Below, piece after piece: positions 24,926 through 33,202 of a stretch of DNA of 64,000 nt. Numbering within the stretch: position 1 is the first letter of the stretch; every line of letters starts with the position of its first letter. The stretch covers positions 248,001-312,000 of the forward strand of contig NZ_JAPFQM010000006.1 in NCBI RefSeq assembly GCF_026241205.1, given 5' to 3'. The translations under genes and the position numbers were made by a program. The DNA comes from Thermomicrobium sp. 4228-Ro (GTDB lineage: Bacteria; Chloroflexota; Chloroflexia; Thermomicrobiales; Thermomicrobiaceae). The notes under the pieces are model-generated. The model was not told the DNA's origin. It saw only the letters and a program-made list of their open reading frames with translations, and ran no database searches.

Positions 24926-25535
24926 CGACGACCGCCTCCTCGAGGCGCGCCAACTCCGCGCCGGCATGACCGCTCTGCTCCTCGAGACGAGCCAGTGCTG
25001 CCCGGAGCAGAAGTTCGGCGAGGTGGCGCGCCCGGGGCACGCGAACCCGCTCGGCCATGTACCGGAAGTGCTCAGCAACGCGTTCCGGAGTATAGCCACG
25101 CTCGCCGGTGAGCCCGAGCCGGACGAAGCGGTCAACGTTGACCTCGAGAAAGGAGAGCGAATCAGCAGCCTGGAGGAGATCAGCTTCCGGCCAGCCGCCC
25201 CATTCGTGCACCGCGACGAGGGCACGGACAGCCTCGACGAGTTCCGGTGCCGCGCCCTGCTCGGTGAGCCAGCCCGTGACGATGCGCGCCGAGCGTTCCT
25301 GGTGTTGCCGCTCGTACTCGCGGTTCGGGATCCCTCGCTGTGCGTCCATCGTCGGCGAGTCGGGCCCCGGCACATGCCGCTCCATGTCGTGGGTGAGAGC
25401 GGCCAAGCGAAGGGCAATGTCCGCCTCAGGCTCGAGCACGAAGAGCCAGTCGAGCGTACGGTAGAGATGCCGCGCGTTCCAGTAGGGAGCGACCCATTCG
25501 CGTGCGCGCTCGAGCAGTCCTCGCTCACCCAGCAT
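24918..25535 (-). CDS. HD-domain-like protein (putative phosphohydrolase)
   Basis: A 205-aa helical protein with an HD-like arrangement: a first His in ARHLYRTLDW, an HD pair in LAALTHDMERHVPG, a later His in LVAVHEWGGW, and an Asp in LLQAADSLSFLEVN. These are the four metal ligand positions of HD phosphohydrolases. Its start is 15 bases after the ATP-grasp gene and its end overlaps the FAD-subunit start by eight bases, so it is made together with the pathway enzymes. A phosphatase or nucleotide-dependent regulatory role is possible; the family is not firmly identified. Confidence 0.6.
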   Translation of the reverse strand: MLGERGLLERAREWVAPYWNARHLYRTLDWLFVLEPEADIALRLAALTHDMERHVPGPDSPTMDAQRGIPNREYERQHQERSARIVTGWLTEQGAAPELVEAVRALVAVHEWGGWPEADLLQAADSLSFLEVNVDRFVRLGLTGERGYTPERVAEHFRYMAERVRVPRARHLAELLLRAALARLEEQSGHAGAELARLEEAVVDG

Positions 25536-25550
25536 CGCCTGCTCCTGTCC

Positions 25551-26522
25551 TCAGGCCAGCGTCGTGATCGGACGACTCTGGAGCACGAACAGCTCGCTTC
25601 GAGCGATCGCCCACTCGACGTCTTGGGGCGACCCGAAGAACGCCTCGACCTGCTCCGCGAGTTCGCGGAGTGTAGCAAGTTCGCGGTCGTCCAGGACACG
25701 GGCACGCTGGAGCTCGTCGGGCACCGCTCGTTCCGTCAGCCCACCGTCCTCGGCACGGACGGTCATCGACCGCTTGACCGGGACGATAGCACGGAGGAGC
25801 CGGCCACTCGTTCGCTCGATCTCGTAGTGGTCAGGCGTGACCTCGCCCGAAACCAGCGCTTCTCCGAAACCGAAGACCGCTTCGATCACCAGCACATCGC
25901 GACGTCGCTGCACCGGATCGACCGTGAAGAGCACGCCCGCCTTCTCGGGCTCGACGAGTTCTTGGACGACGACCGCGACGGCAAGATCGTCGAGCGACCC
26001 CTTGCGAGCCCGGTAGAAGAGCGCGCGGGGACTGAAGAACGACGCCCAGCAGGCCCGGACCCGATCGAGCACCGCATCGACTCCGCGGACATCGAGGAAC
26101 GTCTCCTGCTGACCAGCGAAAGAGGCCTGCTGGGAGTCCTCGGCGACCGCGCTCGAGCGGACCGCGACAGCGATCGGTTCCCCGTGACCGAGTTCCGCAT
26201 AGGCACCGGCAATGGCGGCGTCGAGCTCGATGGGCAACGGGGCTGTCAGGATGGCTCGACGGAGTTCTGCGGCGGCAGCTTCCAACACCCGGCGCTCGTT
26301 AGGGTCGACCTGCTGGAGCAGCGAACGGATCGTCGCAGCGAGTCCTGTCTCGGCGAGAAAGGTCGCGAAGGCAGCGCTGGTCACCACGAAGCCAGGTGGC
26401 ACGGGAAGGCCGGCAGCCGCAAGCCGGGCGAGACTCGCACCCTTCCCGCCGGCCTGTGCGACGTCGGTACAGGCCGGATCGTGGAACCAGCGGACCAGCG
26501 CGACGGTCGCAGCGCGGCTCAT
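25551..26522 (-). CDS. PEP-synthase-type ATP-grasp subunit (free-standing PPDK N-terminal domain)
   Basis: The 323-aa product is only the nucleotide-binding domain of PEP synthase/pyruvate phosphate dikinase. It has GGKGASLARLAAAGLPVPPGFVVT at about residue 27, VAVRSSAVAEDSQQASFAGQQETFL (family: vAVRSSA.aEDl..aSFAGqqeT.l), VVVQELVEPEKAGVLFTVDP and FGFGEALVSGEVTPD, and ends with EWAIARSELFVLQSRPIT. There is no swivelling His domain; that is in the separate protein at 20983-22677. Together they would transfer the beta-phosphate of ATP to the His and then to a substrate. Phenylphosphate synthase and rifampin phosphotransferase are precedents for such chemistry. Confidence 0.85.
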   Translation of the reverse strand: MSRAATVALVRWFHDPACTDVAQAGGKGASLARLAAAGLPVPPGFVVTSAAFATFLAETGLAATIRSLLQQVDPNERRVLEAAAAELRRAILTAPLPIELDAAIAGAYAELGHGEPIAVAVRSSAVAEDSQQASFAGQQETFLDVRGVDAVLDRVRACWASFFSPRALFYRARKGSLDDLAVAVVVQELVEPEKAGVLFTVDPVQRRRDVLVIEAVFGFGEALVSGEVTPDHYEIERTSGRLLRAIVPVKRSMTVRAEDGGLTERAVPDELQRARVLDDRELATLRELAEQVEAFFGSPQDVEWAIARSELFVLQSRPITTLA

Positions 26523-26526
26523 GGCG

Positions 26527-27270
26527 TCACTCCTCGACGATCGCGACGGCGCGTACCGGTGCCGCGGTCGTCCCCACCCACTTGATCGGGAAGGCAGCGA
26601 CCTTGAAGCCGAAGGGGCGTGGGATCTGGTCGAAGTTCGTCATGTTCTCGATGTGGTAGTACTCGCGCTCCCGCATGACGAGATGCGCCTCCCAGAACTG
26701 CTTCCGTTCGAACATCGCCCAGACCGGTGGATCGAAGGTGATGGCATCGATCCCCATCACCTTGATCCCCTGGTCGATGAGCCAGAGCGTCGCCTCGCGG
26801 GTCATACCGCAGTGATCAGTGAGGTAGCGCTGCTCGTTCTGGTAGGCACCCGCACCGGTCCAGATGAGGACGATATCGAGCGGCTTGAGGCGGTAGCCGA
26901 TCTTGTCGAGCGCTTCCTGGATCTCCGCGGCCGTGATCCCGGAACCTTTCTCTTTATGACGGAAATCGAGGAGCACACCGTCGGAATAGCAGTATTCGAG
27001 CGGAATCCCCTCCGGGCCGGGAGCCTCGGCGACGAGGTGCTTGCGGGCATCGATGTGCGTCCCGACGTGGTCGTTGAGTTCGAGTCGATAGCTGGCGGTA
27101 AGCCAGGTCGCGCCGTACTGCGCAGCACCGATCCGCTCGGCGAATTCCTCCCAGGACTCGTGCATCTCGATCTTGGGAGGCGGAACCCGCGGGAAGGTGA
27201 TCATATCGTTGTGCACGGGCATGGAGAGATCGATCAGGCGAACACCCACTGCAGTACTCCCTTCCTTCAT
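26527..27270 (-). CDS. Cyclase/kynurenine formamidase-type metal hydrolase
   Basis: A 247-aa protein of the cyclase family (PF04199). It contains the metal-binding signature HVGTHIDARKH (HxGTHxDxPxH in the family, here with Arg-Lys instead of the usual Pro) and opens with RLIDLSMPVHNDMITFP (family: .iDLs.pi..gm..yP). Members hydrolyse arylformamides (kynurenine formamidase), isatin, or related N-formyl and cyclic amide bonds. That fits a role after ring hydroxylation by the molybdenum enzyme of this unit. Its ATG overlaps the stop of the gntR gene in ATGA. Confidence 0.88.
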   Translation of the reverse strand: MKEGSTAVGVRLIDLSMPVHNDMITFPRVPPPKIEMHESWEEFAERIGAAQYGATWLTASYRLELNDHVGTHIDARKHLVAEAPGPEGIPLEYCYSDGVLLDFRHKEKGSGITAAEIQEALDKIGYRLKPLDIVLIWTGAGAYQNEQRYLTDHCGMTREATLWLIDQGIKVMGIDAITFDPPVWAMFERKQFWEAHLVMREREYYHIENMTNFDQIPRPFGFKVAAFPIKWVGTTAAPVRAVAIVEE

Positions 27271-28004
27271 CCTTCTTCCGGTGCCCCGCCAGCCGGATCG
27301 CCCGGATCGGAACCGCGCTCCTGTGCCAGGGCCTCGTACACCCAGCGGCCGGGCTCCTCGATATGGCGCCGCATCACTGCCTCCGCCAGGTCGGGATCGC
27401 GCGCCAGAAGCGCCTCCAGGATCGGCTCGTGCCGGGCAGCCAGCCCTTCGATCGCCCGGCGGTGTACCGAGAAGGTCAGAAACGTCGTTGTCGCGAGACT
27501 CAAGCTCGTCCAGAACTGTTGGAGAAGCCGGTTGCCGGACGCCTCGACGATGATGCGATGGAAGGCGATATCGGCTTCGATCGCTGTCGCCTCGTCGCCG
27601 AGCTCGCTCGCCTCGCGCATGCGGTCGATCTGCTCCTCCAGCGCGAGCAGTTGCTCGGTCGTGATACGGGTCGCGGCAGCACGGGCAGCGACCCCCTCGA
27701 TCGCCGCACGGATCGGATAGATCTGGACGAGCTCCTCATGCGTGAAGGCACGGACACGTGTGCCCCGGAACGGTTCGCTCGTCACGAAGCCGAGGAGTTC
27801 GAGGTCACGCAAAGCCTCCCGCACCGGAGTCTGGCTGACGCCGAGTTCCTGCGCGATCCGCGTCTCGACGATACGGTCACCGGGTTTGAGCGTGCCGCGG
27901 AGGATGGCATCGATCAGGTATTCCTTGATTTCCTCGCGGAGGACTCGCCGCGCGATCGGGCGGGGTAGCGAACGATCGGTCGACGCTGTGTTCGACTTCG
28001 GCAT
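27267..28004 (-). CDS. GntR-family (FadR/FCD) transcriptional regulator
   Basis: A 245-aa regulator. Residues about 15-85 are a GntR winged helix (LRGTLKPGDRIVETRIAQELGVSQTPVREALRDLELLGFV). The C-terminal FCD effector domain has IRAAIEGVAARAAATRI, ADIAFHRIIVEASGN and HEPILEALLARD, where Asp and His residues bind a metal and, commonly, an organic acid. The ATG at 28004, with GCGAGG before it, was preferred over one at 28052 because the latter would put the palindromic operator inside the coding region. It is the first gene of the second catabolic unit. Confidence 0.92.
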   Translation of the reverse strand: MPKSNTASTDRSLPRPIARRVLREEIKEYLIDAILRGTLKPGDRIVETRIAQELGVSQTPVREALRDLELLGFVTSEPFRGTRVRAFTHEELVQIYPIRAAIEGVAARAAATRITTEQLLALEEQIDRMREASELGDEATAIEADIAFHRIIVEASGNRLLQQFWTSLSLATTTFLTFSVHRRAIEGLAARHEPILEALLARDPDLAEAVMRRHIEEPGRWVYEALAQERGSDPGDPAGGAPEEG

Positions 28005-28027
28005 CGGTCGCCTCGCTCTGCTTCCAT

Positions 28028-28044
28028 GAATCGATAATCGATTC
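28028..28044. promoter_or_regulatory. Predicted GntR operator at its own promoter
   Basis: GAATCGATAATCGATTC is an inverted repeat of GAATCGA around three central bases. It lies just downstream of the gntR promoter -10 box, 24 bases before the chosen start. It contains the 11-mer ATCGATAATCG (28030-28040), which also occurs at the promoter of the transporter operon (35110-35120, opposite strand). Confidence 0.65.
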
Positions 28045-28050
28045 TTTTCC

Positions 28051-28079
28051 ATGGTAGCGTCATCAGCCGATCGTGTCAA
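28051..28079 (-). promoter_or_regulatory. Promoter of the gntR-catabolic unit
   Basis: On the minus strand, -35 TTGACA (28074-28079), a 17-base spacer and -10 TACCAT (28051-28056). The operator at 28028-28044 covers the expected transcription start. The -35 box overlaps the stop codon of the preceding gene. Confidence 0.65.
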
Positions 28080-28921
28080 GTCGAGCGGGGCTGCAGCGCT
28101 TTGAAGCGCTGCATCGTCTCGACCATGGCGCGCTCGGTCGGCAACCGCTCGACGCTGGAAGCGCCGAAGAAGCCGACGACACCGCGCGTCCGCTCGAGCA
28201 CGTAGGCGACATCCTCGGGTTCAGCGATCGGCCCACCGTGGCAGAGCACGATGACGTCCGGATTGACCGCCTTGGCAGCATCGCACATCGCCTGCACCCG
28301 TTCGACCGCTTCGTCCAGAGTGAGCGCCGTCTTGGCGCCGATCATCCCCTTCGTCGTCAAGCCGACGTGCGGCACGATGATGTCCGCACCGGCCTCCGCC
28401 ATCGCTCGTGCCTGATCGGGATCGAAGACGTAGGGAGCGGTCAGCATGTCCAGCTCGTGAGCGATCCGGATCGTTTCGATCTCGAGGTCGAACCCCATGC
28501 CGGTTTCTTCGAGGTTCTGGCGAAAGACACCGTCGATAAGGCCGACGGTCGGGAAGTTCTGCACGCCGACGAAACCGATCTCCTTGAGCTGGCGCAGGAA
28601 GACCGGCATCAGGCGGAAGGGATCGGTGCCGCACACGCCCGCGAGCACCGGAGTGTGCCGGACGACCGGGAGCACTTCAGCCGCCATCTCGACAACGATG
28701 GCATTGGCGTCCCCATACGGCATGAGGCCAGCGAGGGAACCTCTCCCCGCCATGCGATAGCGGCCGGAGTTGTAGATAATGATGAGGTCGGCACCCCCGG
28801 CTTCCGCGCACTTCGCTGAGAGACCGGTACCGGCTCCGGCGCCGATGATCGGCTTGCCTTCAGCTAGGGTCGCCCGCAACTTGGCGAGCGCTTCGGTACG
28901 CGTCATCGGTCGCCAGCTCAT
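28076..28921 (-). CDS. TIM-barrel protein, phosphoenolpyruvate hydrolase-like family
   Basis: A 281-aa protein of the TIM-barrel family PF09370. Recognisable segments are [63 protein letters not shown] and [11 protein letters not shown]-type [14 protein letters not shown] at the C-terminus. Members resemble PEP mutase/hydrolase barrels and are often next to, or fused with, Tm-1-like (UPF0261) proteins, as here, where the start overlaps the stop of that gene in ATGA. The reaction is not firmly known; C-C or P-C bond chemistry on a phosphorylated or keto acid is a reasonable guess. Confidence 0.85.
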   Translation of the reverse strand: MSWRPMTRTEALAKLRATLAEGKPIIGAGAGTGLSAKCAEAGGADLIIIYNSGRYRMAGRGSLAGLMPYGDANAIVVEMAAEVLPVVRHTPVLAGVCGTDPFRLMPVFLRQLKEIGFVGVQNFPTVGLIDGVFRQNLEETGMGFDLEIETIRIAHELDMLTAPYVFDPDQARAMAEAGADIIVPHVGLTTKGMIGAKTALTLDEAVERVQAMCDAAKAVNPDVIVLCHGGPIAEPEDVAYVLERTRGVVGFFGASSVERLPTERAMVETMQRFKALQPRST

Positions 28922-30177
28922 CGTGCACCCTCCTGACTCGTCGATCCGCCTTCGTCTCGCTGCTGGCTGCGGATCAGCTCGTCGAGGCGCGCTGCCATCG
29001 CTCGGGCGAAGGCTGGGTCGTTGATGTCGGTCTCCCACTCGTGCACCTCGATGTGCGGAGCGAGATTCGCCTTCAACGCCTCGATCAGCGCTCGATCAGC
29101 CTCGGGATCGTAGAACGGCTTCCCTTCGACATCGATCGCTGAAAAGCCGCGCAGCGGGATGAACACCGCGACTGGCCCGCGGGCGGCATTCACTTTGCGG
29201 GCGATGATCCGACCGAGTTCGGCACATTCTTCCTTCGTCGTCCGCATCAGCGTCACCGTCGGATTGTGTTGGTAGAGACGGCGGTGCCGGAACCGCTCCG
29301 GCACCGTGTCCAGCGGGCCGAAATTGACCATGTCGAGCGCACCGAGCGAGACGACCTGCGGGATCCCCACAGCGCCGGCAGCCTCGAGTCGTTCCGGCCC
29401 AGCCGAGAGGACACCGCCGACGAGCTCGTCGGCCAGTTCCGTCGTGGTGATATCGAGCACGCCAGCCAGATACCCGCTCTTGACGAGATTTTCCATCGCC
29501 TGACCACCGGTTCCGGTGGCATGGAAAACGAGCACCTCGTACCCACGCGCCTCGAGTTCTTTGCGCGCTTCGGTGACGCACGGAGTCGTCACCCCGAACA
29601 TCGTCGCGCCGATCAATGGTTTGCTGGGAGCACTCGTTTGGAACGTCTCATACGCCTGCGCCATACCGGCGATGGCAGCCGCGGCATTGGTGAGAATCCG
29701 CTCGCTGATCCGGTTGATGCCGGCGATATCGACGACGGGATAGAGCATGGCGATATCGCTCGCCCCGACGTAGGGGCGCGTGTCACCCGATGCCAGTGTC
29801 GAAACCATCAGTTTCGGGACACCGATCGGCAACGCCCGCATCGCAGTCGTGGCGAGCGACGAGCCTCCGGAGCCACCGAGGGCGAGGATGCCGTGCAGGC
29901 GACCTTGGCGGAACAACTCGAGCACGATCGCCGTCGCACCGCGCGCCATCGTGGCGATCGCCGCCCCACGATCGCCCTGGGCTGCCAGCGTCGCCACGTC
30001 GGCCCCTGCCGCGCGGGCGACCTCCTCCCGTGTGATGTCCGGTTGTGCCTGTGGTTCGCCGAGCACACCGGCATCGACGAGCACCACGTCGCACCCACGT
30101 TCACGCAGGCGCTGGCACAAGTACTCGTACTCCACCCCTTTGGTGTCGAGCGTGCCGATCAAGACCACCGTCGGCAT
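28918..30177 (-). CDS. Tm-1-like ATP-binding protein (UPF0261)
   Basis: A 419-aa protein with the UPF0261 opening [17 protein letters not shown] (family: v..iGT.DTKg.E..yl), VVLVDAGV, a glycine-rich nucleotide-binding loop [36 protein letters not shown], and [23 protein letters not shown]. The plant homologue Tm-1 binds ATP and inhibits tobamovirus replication protein; bacterial roles are unknown. The start at 30177 was preferred because AGGGGAAGG is well spaced before it. It is followed by the PEP-hydrolase-like gene and preceded 16 bases earlier by livF. Confidence 0.85.
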   Translation of the reverse strand: MPTVVLIGTLDTKGVEYEYLCQRLRERGCDVVLVDAGVLGEPQAQPDITREEVARAAGADVATLAAQGDRGAAIATMARGATAIVLELFRQGRLHGILALGGSGGSSLATTAMRALPIGVPKLMVSTLASGDTRPYVGASDIAMLYPVVDIAGINRISERILTNAAAAIAGMAQAYETFQTSAPSKPLIGATMFGVTTPCVTEARKELEARGYEVLVFHATGTGGQAMENLVKSGYLAGVLDITTTELADELVGGVLSAGPERLEAAGAVGIPQVVSLGALDMVNFGPLDTVPERFRHRRLYQHNPTVTLMRTTKEECAELGRIIARKVNAARGPVAVFIPLRGFSAIDVEGKPFYDPEADRALIEALKANLAPHIEVHEWETDINDPAFARAMAARLDELIRSQQRDEGGSTSQEGAR

Positions 30178-30193
30178 CGGTATCACCTTCCCC

Positions 30194-30928
30194 TCACGCT
30201 GCCCGCCGGGCGCTCACTCCCAGGTACTGCTGCTGGAGCGCTGGATCGGCAAGCAGTGCCTCGGCGCTCGTCTCCAGGACGATGCGACCGGCGAGCATGA
30301 TAGCGATGCGGCTGGCGATCGCGGTAGCGACAGCCAGACGTTGCTCGACGAGCAAGATCGACAGGCCACTCGCCGCCAGCTGCCGCAGCGTGGCGACGAG
30401 CTGATCGACGATGACCGGCGCCAGCCCCTCCGACGGCTCGTCCATGACGAGCAGCCGCGGATTGGTGAGAAGGGCGCGCGCGATCGCGAGCATCTGCTGC
30501 TCGCCGCCCGAGAGCGTTCCAGCCACCTGCCGACGCCGCTCGGCCAGCCGGGGGAACAGGTCGTACACCCGCTCGATCGTCCAGACATCGTCACCGGACA
30601 GGCCTCGCCGACGGGGCAGGAGCCGCAGATGCTCCTCGACCGTGAGTGAGGGAAAAATGCGTCGTCCCTGCGGCACGTAGCCGATACCGAGTGCAGCGAT
30701 GCGATGCGGTGGCTTCCCGACGAGCTCCTGGCCGGCGAAACGGATCGAACCGCGAACACTCGGCAGGAGTCCCGTCAGCGCCAGACAGAGGGTCGTCTTC
30801 CCCATCCCATTGCGGCCGAGGAGCGCGAGCGGCTCGTGCCGTAGCGTGAGATCGATACCCTGCAGGATATGACTCTGGCCATAGTAGGCATGCAGGTCGC
30901 GGATCTCGAGGAGCGACGCGTCAGCCAT
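30194..30928 (-). CDS. livF: Branched-chain-type ABC importer ATP-binding protein LivF
   Basis: A 244-aa ABC ATPase. Walker A is GRNGMGKTTL; the signature is LSGGEQQMLAIARAL; Walker B is LLVMDEPSEGLAP, which is characteristic of LivF; the switch His is replaced in the usual LivF way by LLVEQ. The segment IGYVPQGRRIFPSLTVEEHL is the LivF Q-loop. The short start (30928) overlaps the livG stop by eight bases. With LivG it powers the importer encoded upstream. Confidence 0.93.
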   Translation of the reverse strand: MADASLLEIRDLHAYYGQSHILQGIDLTLRHEPLALLGRNGMGKTTLCLALTGLLPSVRGSIRFAGQELVGKPPHRIAALGIGYVPQGRRIFPSLTVEEHLRLLPRRRGLSGDDVWTIERVYDLFPRLAERRRQVAGTLSGGEQQMLAIARALLTNPRLLVMDEPSEGLAPVIVDQLVATLRQLAASGLSILLVEQRLAVATAIASRIAIMLAGRIVLETSAEALLADPALQQQYLGVSARRAA

Positions 30929-31700
30929 ACCCGCCTCCGAGGTACACGGCTTGGACGACCGGGTTCGCAGCGATCTCGTCCGGCGCTCCTTCGGCGATGA
31001 CGCTTCCTTCGTGCAGTACAGTGACCCGTTGCACCACCTGGAAGGCGACATCCATGTCGTGCTCGATGAGGAGGACTGTCATCCGAGGGTCGAGTCCCTG
31101 GAGGAGCGCCGTGAGCTGCTCGCGCTCACCCGGAGAGAGACCAGCCGCTGGCTCATCGAGAAGCAGGAGCTTCGGACGGCTGGCGAGCGCCATGCCCAGC
31201 TCGAGCTGGCGCTGCTCCCCGTGCGAAAGCGCGCCGGCCAGTGCCCGCAACGCATGACCGAGTCCGACTCGTTCCGCGAGTTCCTCGACTTCGCGAAATT
31301 CGGGATCGCTGCGGCGCGGGAGCCGCAGACTGAGCCGCCAGGGGCGAACGCCGCGTACGGCGAGGTACAGGTTCTCAGCGACGGTGAGCCGACGAAACAC
31401 GAGTGGCGTCTGATAGGTCCGCGCCAGACCCAGCCGGATGCGCTGGTACGGCGGAAGATGCGTAACGTCGCGGCCGAAGAAGCGGATCGTCCCAGCGGTC
31501 GGACGGAGTTCACCAGTGATGACGTTGAAGAGCGTCGTCTTGCCCGCTCCGTTCGGTCCGATGATCGCCCGGCGCTCACCCGGCTGAAGTGCGAGCGAGA
31601 CCTCGCGGACGGCGACGAGCCCGCCGAAGCGGCGACTCACGCCCTGGAGTTCCAGGGCGTGAGTCGCCGTCTGCAAGCGAGGAGACTGCACCGCGATCAT
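30921..31700 (-). CDS. livG: Branched-chain-type ABC importer ATP-binding protein LivG
   Basis: A 259-aa ABC ATPase with Walker A GPNGAGKTTLFNVITG, the LivG Q-loop LGLARTYQTPLVFRRLTVAENL, signature LSHGEQRQLELGMALA, Walker B LLLLDEPAAGLSPGE and the switch VLLIEHDMDVAF. All catalytic residues are present. It begins just two bases after the stop of the substrate-binding protein gene. The pairing of LivG and LivF types defines the HAAT (hydrophobic amino acid or aromatic acid) importer class. Confidence 0.93.
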   Translation of the reverse strand: MIAVQSPRLQTATHALELQGVSRRFGGLVAVREVSLALQPGERRAIIGPNGAGKTTLFNVITGELRPTAGTIRFFGRDVTHLPPYQRIRLGLARTYQTPLVFRRLTVAENLYLAVRGVRPWRLSLRLPRRSDPEFREVEELAERVGLGHALRALAGALSHGEQRQLELGMALASRPKLLLLDEPAAGLSPGEREQLTALLQGLDPRMTVLLIEHDMDVAFQVVQRVTVLHEGSVIAEGAPDEIAANPVVQAVYLGGGYG

Positions 31701-31702
31701 AG

Positions 31703-33133
31703 TCAGGATCCGAACGTCTGCTTGATCTTCTCACAAGTCGGATTCTCACGAGTGAACGAACCGAGCGAGAGGTACTTGTCCTCGGGAAGACCGAGCGTTT
31801 GGTTCACTCCTTCGACGACCTTGACGAGCTTATTGTACAAGTTGCCGTCGGGCCCCTCGGCGACCTCGGTCACGAAGTTGTTGGCGATCGCTTGCCGGTT
31901 CTTGTCCAGCTTGATGTGGCCAGTCGGCCCATCGAACTCGACCTTGGCGAGTGCTGCCTGGAGTTTCTTCTGGCCGTCGCTGAGATCACCATTGACCGCT
32001 TCGAGACCGAGGAGCAAGCCCTTCGCATTGACGTAATATCCCCAACAGAAGAGCGAAGGCGTGCTGAGCCCCTGTGGAAACTGCTTGCGGTACTGCTCGA
32101 CCCACGCTTTCCAGGCAGGGTCAGGATTGTCAGCCGCGACTGGCCCTGCCCCGGGAATACCGATGACCCGGGAACGCAGCGCTCCCTTGGTCTCGAGCAC
32201 GTTCTGGTCGATCGTCGAACTCCCCCCGATGAGAGCAGCCTTGCCACCGAATTCTGAATAGGCTTTGAGGAAATTGACGGCATCGGAACCGCCGAGGATG
32301 ACATAGATAGCATCGATATCGCTCGGCATCGAGCTGATGACCGAGCTGTAGTCTTTGGTCCCGATCGGCACCCAGAACTGGGCTACGCAGTCACCACCGA
32401 GACGACAGAATTCGAGCAGGAAGCCAGCGACCTGACTGTAGGGATACGAGTAATCCTCGCCCAACGTGGCAACGCGGCGATAGCCTTTCACCTGGTAGCA
32501 ATAGGTCCCGAGCCCGGCCATCCATTGGACACCATCCGTGGAGAACCGGAAGAAATTGGGCGCCGGGTCACGCAGCGTCGTATCCTGAGCAGCCGAGGTC
32601 CCATTGACGATCGTCTTGTCCGGGATCGTCTTGGCATAGTCACGCAATGCCAGACCTTCGTCACCCGAGAGTGGTCCGACGATACAGTCGACCTTGTCCT
32701 GCTCGATCAGCTTGCGGGCCTTCTCGCGGGCGACTTGCGGGGTCGCATCCGTGCTCTCCTTCACCAGTCGAATCTTCTTGCCGGCGATGGCGCCGCCGAA
32801 TTCAGCGACAGCCAGCTCGACGCCGCGCACAGCTTCCTCACCGTAGAGCGCGAAGGCTCCCTCGAGCGTCGCGAGGATACCGATCACGATCTCGCCTCCA
32901 GCTGCTCCGACGGTGATCGTCGGAGAGGCTGCCGGTGCTGGCGTGGTCGCGGCTGCAGCGGTCGGAGACGGAGCAGGTGCTGCCGTGGGGCTCGCAGCCG
33001 CTGGTGCGGGCGTCGGAGTCGCCTGTTGCCCGGCGCAGGCGGCCAGCAGCGCCGATGCGGTCACCGTCAGGCCGACGAAGCTCGCTCGGCGGAGGAACGT
33101 ACGCCGACTGTAGCGCAGGTCTTCTCTCGTCAT
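31703..33133 (-). CDS. LivJ-type substrate-binding lipoprotein
   Basis: A 476-aa protein with a Tat-like lipoprotein signal (SRRTFLRR, hydrophobic core, LLAAC with lipidation at Cys33), a Pro/Ala/Thr linker and a type I periplasmic binding domain (Peripla_BP_6): IVIGILATLEGAFALYGEEAVRGVELAVAE, VDCIVGPLSGDEGLALRDYA, a central YVILGGSDAVNFLKAYSEFG. These proteins capture amino acids, amides, urea or aromatic acids. The unit of catabolic enzymes downstream suggests a non-protein, possibly cyclic, substrate. Size is normal for thermophilic Chloroflexota homologues with long linkers. Confidence 0.9.
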   Translation of the reverse strand: MTREDLRYSRRTFLRRASFVGLTVTASALLAACAGQQATPTPAPAAASPTAAPAPSPTAAAATTPAPAASPTITVGAAGGEIVIGILATLEGAFALYGEEAVRGVELAVAEFGGAIAGKKIRLVKESTDATPQVAREKARKLIEQDKVDCIVGPLSGDEGLALRDYAKTIPDKTIVNGTSAAQDTTLRDPAPNFFRFSTDGVQWMAGLGTYCYQVKGYRRVATLGEDYSYPYSQVAGFLLEFCRLGGDCVAQFWVPIGTKDYSSVISSMPSDIDAIYVILGGSDAVNFLKAYSEFGGKAALIGGSSTIDQNVLETKGALRSRVIGIPGAGPVAADNPDPAWKAWVEQYRKQFPQGLSTPSLFCWGYYVNAKGLLLGLEAVNGDLSDGQKKLQAALAKVEFDGPTGHIKLDKNRQAIANNFVTEVAEGPDGNLYNKLVKVVEGVNQTLGLPEDKYLSLGSFTRENPTCEKIKQTFGS

Positions 33134-33202
33134 CGTTTCCCCTCCTCATCTGCTCACCCGTACGACCGGTACTGACCGGAGCGAAGTCACTCATACCCCC
33201 TT

